From the NCBI GenBank assembly GCA_027057815.1, contig JALURD010000192.1, positions 1-9,433 of the forward strand: a stretch of 9,433 nucleotides of DNA, given 5' to 3'. Below the pieces are notes generated by a model. That model searched no databases. It was not told the DNA's origin and saw only the letters and a program-made list of their open reading frames with translations. The stretch is from Acidilobaceae archaeon (GTDB taxonomy: Archaea; Thermoproteota; Thermoprotei_A; Sulfolobales; Acidilobaceae). Position numbers and translations under genes: made by a program. Positions 6,974 to 9,433 of the stretch are shown here, piece by piece (position 1 is the first letter of the stretch; every line of letters begins with the position of its first letter).

Positions 6974-7537
6974 TTACCCGACAGGGACTACGTCATCCTC
7001 GGCTGGCACGTACTTCCCTTTTTCCTCCAGAACCCTAGCAACCTCCACTAGTTCACCGTAGCCCCCGTTGACGAAGAGTATCCCAACCCCCCAGGCCTCG
7101 ATCGTGAAGCCCAGGTATAGATACGCCGCCGTCCCCAGCCTCCCCCTCCTAGTATAGAATATTATAACCTTGTATACATCCTCGCCGTCCCCAGCCTCAA
7201 GTACGTGGCCTAGCACGTCGAGTATCTGGGATAGTATCAGGTTCCACCGGGGAGGGTACACGATTATGTAGAGTACGACCTTGTTCCTAAGCCTAACCCT
7301 GGCTATCGGGGGATCCTCCTCATGGGGAGTCTCGAACCTCTCAACCCTCCAACCCGCCGCCTCAAGCTCCCTGACCACCCTCTCGTACTCCGAGACGGCA
7401 GCCGAGACGTCGAGCCTCCTTAGAGCCCTCCTGCCCTCCTCGATGAACCTTTCATGGATCTCCTCGAATCCAACGATCTCAACGTGGCCGTGTTCAGGCA
7501 CCCCGAAGACACCCCAACCCGCCGAGAGGAGATGCAT
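6974..7537 (-). CDS. Unrecognised conserved-looking protein
   Basis: A soluble protein of 187 residues from ATG 7537. I do not recognise the family. A helical N-terminal part rich in Glu and Arg (about residues 24-58, ERFIEEGRRALRRL, VVRELEAAGW) leads into beta strands (WRVERFE, IARVRLRNKVVLYIIVYPP). A helix follows (LILSQILDVLGHVLEAG), then more strands (YKVIIFYTRRG, AYLYLGFTIEAWGVGILFV) and a final helix before an acidic tail. This alternation fits a compact alpha+beta domain with no membrane segment. ATG 7537 lacks a Shine-Dalgarno. In-frame GTG 7501, eight bases after GGGGTG, would give 175 residues and may be the true start. Codon use and base composition match hisS and ppsA, so it looks like a genuine resident gene. 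It is divergent from ctaB and tail-to-tail with ppsA. Confidence 0.75.
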   Translation of the reverse strand: MHLLSAGWGVFGVPEHGHVEIVGFEEIHERFIEEGRRALRRLDVSAAVSEYERVVRELEAAGWRVERFETPHEEDPPIARVRLRNKVVLYIIVYPPRWNLILSQILDVLGHVLEAGDGEDVYKVIIFYTRRGRLGTAAYLYLGFTIEAWGVGILFVNGGYGELVEVARVLEEKGKYVPAEDDVVPVG

Positions 7538-7655
7538 AGCTTAGGGACAAAAGCATACACAGTGTGCGTTGAAGCTTCTACTCTCTAGTAGTTTGTTCTA
7601 ACTAACACAAGCTTTAACCCTCCCACAGCTCTAGGCCTAGACAGGCTGGTGAAGG
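7538..7655. promoter_or_regulatory. Divergent intergenic region with the ctaB promoter
   Basis: On the plus strand, CTTTAA (7612-7617) in CAAGCTTTAACCC is a plausible TATA box about 40 bases before the ctaB start, with a transcript start near 7640. GGTGA at 7648-7652 then serves as Shine-Dalgarno for TTG 7656. For the minus-strand gene I see no convincing TATA box. A palindrome GAAGCTTC (7571-7578) lies in the middle. Confidence 0.45.
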
Positions 7656-8543
7656 TTGAGGCTACGCAGCGCGAAGTCGACCCTCAAGGCGTATGCGGTG
7701 CTGGCTAAGCCGAGGCAACTCGCACTCCTCATGATCACAATGTACGGCGCCTACTTCGCCGCCGGAGGCGGCATCAACTCCACCCTAGCCCTCCTAACAT
7801 TGACGGGAGCCGCCTCGATAGCCGGGGCCACATACCTTAACATGCTCATTGACAGAGATATAGACTCCTTGATGTATAGGACCCGGTCGAGGCCTCTCCC
7901 ATCAGGGAAAGTTAGCCCCCAGTCCGTGCTGGTATGCGCCGTGGCTCTCCTAGCAGTGGGAACCCTAGCGGCTGCTTCAATAAACGTCTACGTCCTTGGA
8001 GCCGTCCTGGCCGGCCTCGTCTTCGACGTGGTACTCTACACAGTCGTAACTAAGAGGAGGACCCCCCTCAGCATCGTGCCCGGCAGCGTCGCTGGTGGAA
8101 TGCCAGCGCTTGGGGGGTGGGCCGCAGCCACGGGATCCCCCGGGATTGGGGGTGTGCTCTTGGCCCTGGCAGTAATCCTATGGCAGCCCATGCACGTCTG
8201 GTTCCTAGCCTACTACTACAAGAGGGACTACGAGAGGGCGGGGATCCCGGTGCTGCCCTCCCTAACCGTCAGGGGGCTCGCAGTAGCCTCCCTGGCAGCC
8301 GTCACAGGCGTTGTCGGAGTGATGTGGGCCTACGCCGCTATAAACGGTTATGGAGTGGTGACAGCGCTAATAACTAGCCTAGCCGCCGCCACAGCCCTTC
8401 CCAGGATAGCAGCCTTCGCCTCCAGTGGGGGGAGGAGCGAGGCATTATCGGTCTTCAAGGCCGCCTCCATGGTCATAGCCGTCGTATTCCTATCCCTCCC
8501 CATCGAGAGGGTATTGAACTCGTCCCTACTCCTCAAGCCTTGA
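7656..8543 (+). CDS. ctaB: Haem O synthase (protohaem IX prenyltransferase, UbiA family)
   Basis: A membrane prenyltransferase that adds a polyprenyl chain to haem b, giving haem O for haem-copper terminal oxidases. The 295 residues form about eight or nine membrane helices, as expected. The first Asp-rich motif, N62-xxx-D66-xxx-D70, continues into the haem O synthase signature MYRTRSRPLPSGKVSP. The second signature, TKRRTPLSIVPGSVAGGMP (132-150), and the loop WQPMHVWFLAYYYKRDYERA (176-195) followed by GIPVLP separate it from other UbiA enzymes such as those for quinones or archaeal lipids. The TTG start follows GGTGA by three bases. No cox genes are visible in the window. In some archaea the side chain is longer than farnesyl, so the prenyl donor is uncertain. 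Confidence 0.9.
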   Translation: MRLRSAKSTLKAYAVLAKPRQLALLMITMYGAYFAAGGGINSTLALLTLTGAASIAGATYLNMLIDRDIDSLMYRTRSRPLPSGKVSPQSVLVCAVALLAVGTLAAASINVYVLGAVLAGLVFDVVLYTVVTKRRTPLSIVPGSVAGGMPALGGWAAATGSPGIGGVLLALAVILWQPMHVWFLAYYYKRDYERAGIPVLPSLTVRGLAVASLAAVTGVVGVMWAYAAINGYGVVTALITSLAAATALPRIAAFASSGGRSEALSVFKAASMVIAVVFLSLPIERVLNSSLLLKP

Positions 8544-8547
8544 AGCA

Positions 8548-8600
8548 GGGATCCCCCTCTCTCCCGGGGCCTCGTAATACCATTGGACCGCGGGGATCCC
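8548..8600. repeat. Two intergenic GGGATCCC palindromes
   Basis: Copies at 8548-8555 and 8593-8600, 45 bases apart start to start, with a third at 8730-8737 just inside the next gene. Because the octamer is self-complementary, the two copies could pair in RNA or single-stranded DNA as a stem with a 37-base loop. It is the densest cluster of this word in the window and lies outside coding sequence, so amino-acid constraint cannot explain it. Confidence 0.8.
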
Positions 8601-8623
8601 TCCGGTTGGTTTGGGAGTCAGGA

Positions 8624-8629
8624 TTTAAT
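8624..8629 (+). promoter_or_regulatory. TATA-like box before the NurA-like gene
   Basis: TTTAAT in GGATTTAATCTC. A transcript starting about 26 bases downstream would begin near 8652, right at the ATG of a 31-codon frame at 8651, and leave roughly 43 bases of leader before GTG 8695. Confidence 0.4.
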
Positions 8630-8650
8630 CTCTGGTAGTATCAGGTCGTC

Positions 8651-8746
8651 ATGAATGGAGTGGTGTCGCTCAAGCCCTGGAAGGGTGCTGGGTTGTGCTA
8701 TACTATACCTCGGAGGTCGCGCCTGAGTGGGGATCCCTCGCACTAG
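8651..8746 (+). CDS. Doubtful 31-codon leader ORF
   Basis: ATG 8651 to TAG 8744-8746 encodes a basic peptide beginning MNGVVSLKPWKGAGLC. The ATG coincides with the predicted transcript start, so it could be a leaderless upstream ORF. It overlaps the first 17 codons of the next gene in another frame. It may be chance; I see no conserved feature such as a run of one amino acid that would indicate attenuation. Confidence 0.15.
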   Translation: MNGVVSLKPWKGAGLCYTIPRRSRLSGDPSH

Positions 8747-9433
8747 CCATAGCGGCTAGGTCTCTCGAGCTGAGGGATGGAGCAGAGGTCATCAGGCTTA
8801 GGAGCGGCGGCTTTAGTGAGCAGCGGGAGCCCCTCCTTGGCGTCGAGTGGGAATGCGAGTACTACATCGACTTCGGGGCTAGGAGCGTCCGGGCGCTAAG
8901 GGGCGGCCTGGAGGGCTTCGTGCTGAAGGGGGCGGTACTCGAGAGGTGCGATAGGGGAGGGAGGGTCTCTGAGAGGGTCCTCCACACAACTATCAAGGAT
9001 CCCACAACGGGCTCCATGGTCCCACTCCTCCCCGTTGTGGGCGGTGAGAGGCTTAGGCAGGCCGCGGTCTACCTGGTCGAGCTGGGCCTCACGCTCTCTC
9101 TCGCAGGCCGTGCTAGGAGGGGCCGCGCGCTCGTGGTCAGGCATGGGGCCCTCCTGCAGCAGATAGCCTCCTACTTCAACCAAGTCTACGACATGGACTG
9201 CTCCCTCCTGAGGCTACTCCTACTCTACGCAGGCCTCGACCCCGTGGAGGCGAGGGAGGCGGAGTACCGATCCATGATACTGAGGCCTGGCAGGCGCGGG
9301 CAGACATGCAATGCGGGCCTTGCCATAGTGCACCTACTAGCTAGGTTGAAGGAAGAGGCACGCTACTCCGACATAGCGGCAGTCGCTGAAGACCTCTCGA
9401 GAACCAGGTACCTCTCCCTCTTGATTGCCGCGA
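8695..9433 (+). CDS. NurA-like nuclease-family protein (3' end outside window)
   Basis: An open frame of 246 codons running off the right edge, starting at GTG 8695 with GGGTG (8683-8687) seven bases upstream. The order of elements resembles NurA, the 5'-3' nuclease that works with the HerA helicase in archaeal DNA end resection. A strand carries an Asp (YYIDFGARSVRALRGG, Asp59), where NurA has its first catalytic Asp with small residues. A helix plus strand (GRALVVRHGALLQQ, 144-156) sits where NurA normally has Asp-Gly-Pro/Ser. A late segment, AAVAEDLSRTRYLSLL, resembles NurA's conserved Lys/Arg-Ser-rich C-terminal motif. In the second motif the acidic residue is replaced by Arg149-His150, so it may be an inactive or altered paralogue. 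No herA is visible. Family assignment is from motif order only and could be wrong; that the frame is a real gene is much surer. Confidence 0.5.
   Translation, partial: MLYYTSEVAPEWGSLALAIAARSLELRDGAEVIRLRSGGFSEQREPLLGVEWECEYYIDFGARSVRALRGGLEGFVLKGAVLERCDRGGRVSERVLHTTIKDPTTGSMVPLLPVVGGERLRQAAVYLVELGLTLSLAGRARRGRALVVRHGALLQQIASYFNQVYDMDCSLLRLLLLYAGLDPVEAREAEYRSMILRPGRRGQTCNAGLAIVHLLARLKEEARYSDIAAVAEDLSRTRYLSLLIAA

Larger units (their letters stand above)
8544..8694. other. Intergenic region between ctaB and the NurA-like gene
   Basis: It starts with a pyrimidine-rich stretch (CCCCCTCTCTCCC, 8553-8565), which may help end ctaB transcription. It also holds two GGGATCCC palindromes (8548-8555 and 8593-8600), a TATA-like TTTAAT (8624-8629) and the Shine-Dalgarno GGGTG (8683-8687) for the next gene. 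Confidence 0.5.
65..8737. repeat. Dispersed octamer palindrome GGGATCCC, 12 copies
   Basis: Exact copies start at 65, 2422, 3067, 4311, 5649, 6006, 6727, 8132, 8241, 8548, 8593 and 8730. Single-mismatch copies that keep GGATCC are at 7310 and 8996. They fall in six different genes and in two intergenic regions. No other G+C-rich octamer palindrome I looked for by eye, such as GGGTACCC, recurs like this. Confidence 0.85.

Noticed and set aside
8896..9183. Minus-strand frame of 95 codons opposite the NurA-like gene
   Set aside because: Low-complexity shadow composition; the plus-strand frame is open for all 246 codons and is far more protein-like.
1..9433. tRNA genes, CRISPR array or insertion sequence
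   Set aside because: I found no T-loop GTTCRA pattern with a matching acceptor stem, no regularly spaced repeats and no transposase-like protein.

Overview
The window looks like chromosomal DNA of a hyperthermophilic crenarchaeon (Thermoproteota). I infer this from five things. Arg is mostly AGG and Ile mostly ATA. GTG and TTG starts sit just after GGTG/GGTGA Shine-Dalgarno sequences. Short A/T-rich TATA-like boxes lie about 25-30 bases before likely transcript starts. The proteins are rich in Glu, Lys, Arg and Val. The families are archaeal in type: VapBC, a TIM-barrel endonuclease IV with an 'IRFGPAG' start, and a NurA-like protein. A haem O synthase gene suggests haem-copper oxidase respiration, so an Aeropyrum-like member of the Desulfurococcales is plausible, but I cannot prove the species.

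Layout: 1-425 is the 3' end of an unrecognised plus-strand gene. 426-1806 is a visibly A+T-richer patch holding a minus-strand VapBC toxin-antitoxin pair, a likely terminator and about 500 bases with no convincing gene. 1807-3049 is a minus-strand pair: an endonuclease IV homologue, then a small cysteine-free protein of probable thioredoxin-like fold. From a compact divergent promoter region, hisS (histidyl-tRNA synthetase) runs the other way, followed by ppsA (phosphoenolpyruvate synthase) with its own TATA box. An unrecognised minus-strand gene (6974-7537) converges on ppsA. Then come ctaB (haem O synthase) and, running off the right edge, a NurA-like nuclease-family gene whose second acidic motif appears changed.

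Most genes are unlinked housekeeping functions: translation (hisS), gluconeogenesis (ppsA), haem modification for respiration (ctaB) and DNA repair (the endonuclease IV homologue and possibly the NurA-like protein). VapBC is the only clearly accessory module.

The most unusual signal is at the DNA level. The octamer palindrome GGGATCCC occurs 12 times, in genes on both strands, in all reading frames and between genes, against well under one expected by chance. This resembles the iterated palindromes of cyanobacterial genomes (HIP1), though with a different sequence. I found no tRNA, rRNA, CRISPR array or intact insertion sequence.
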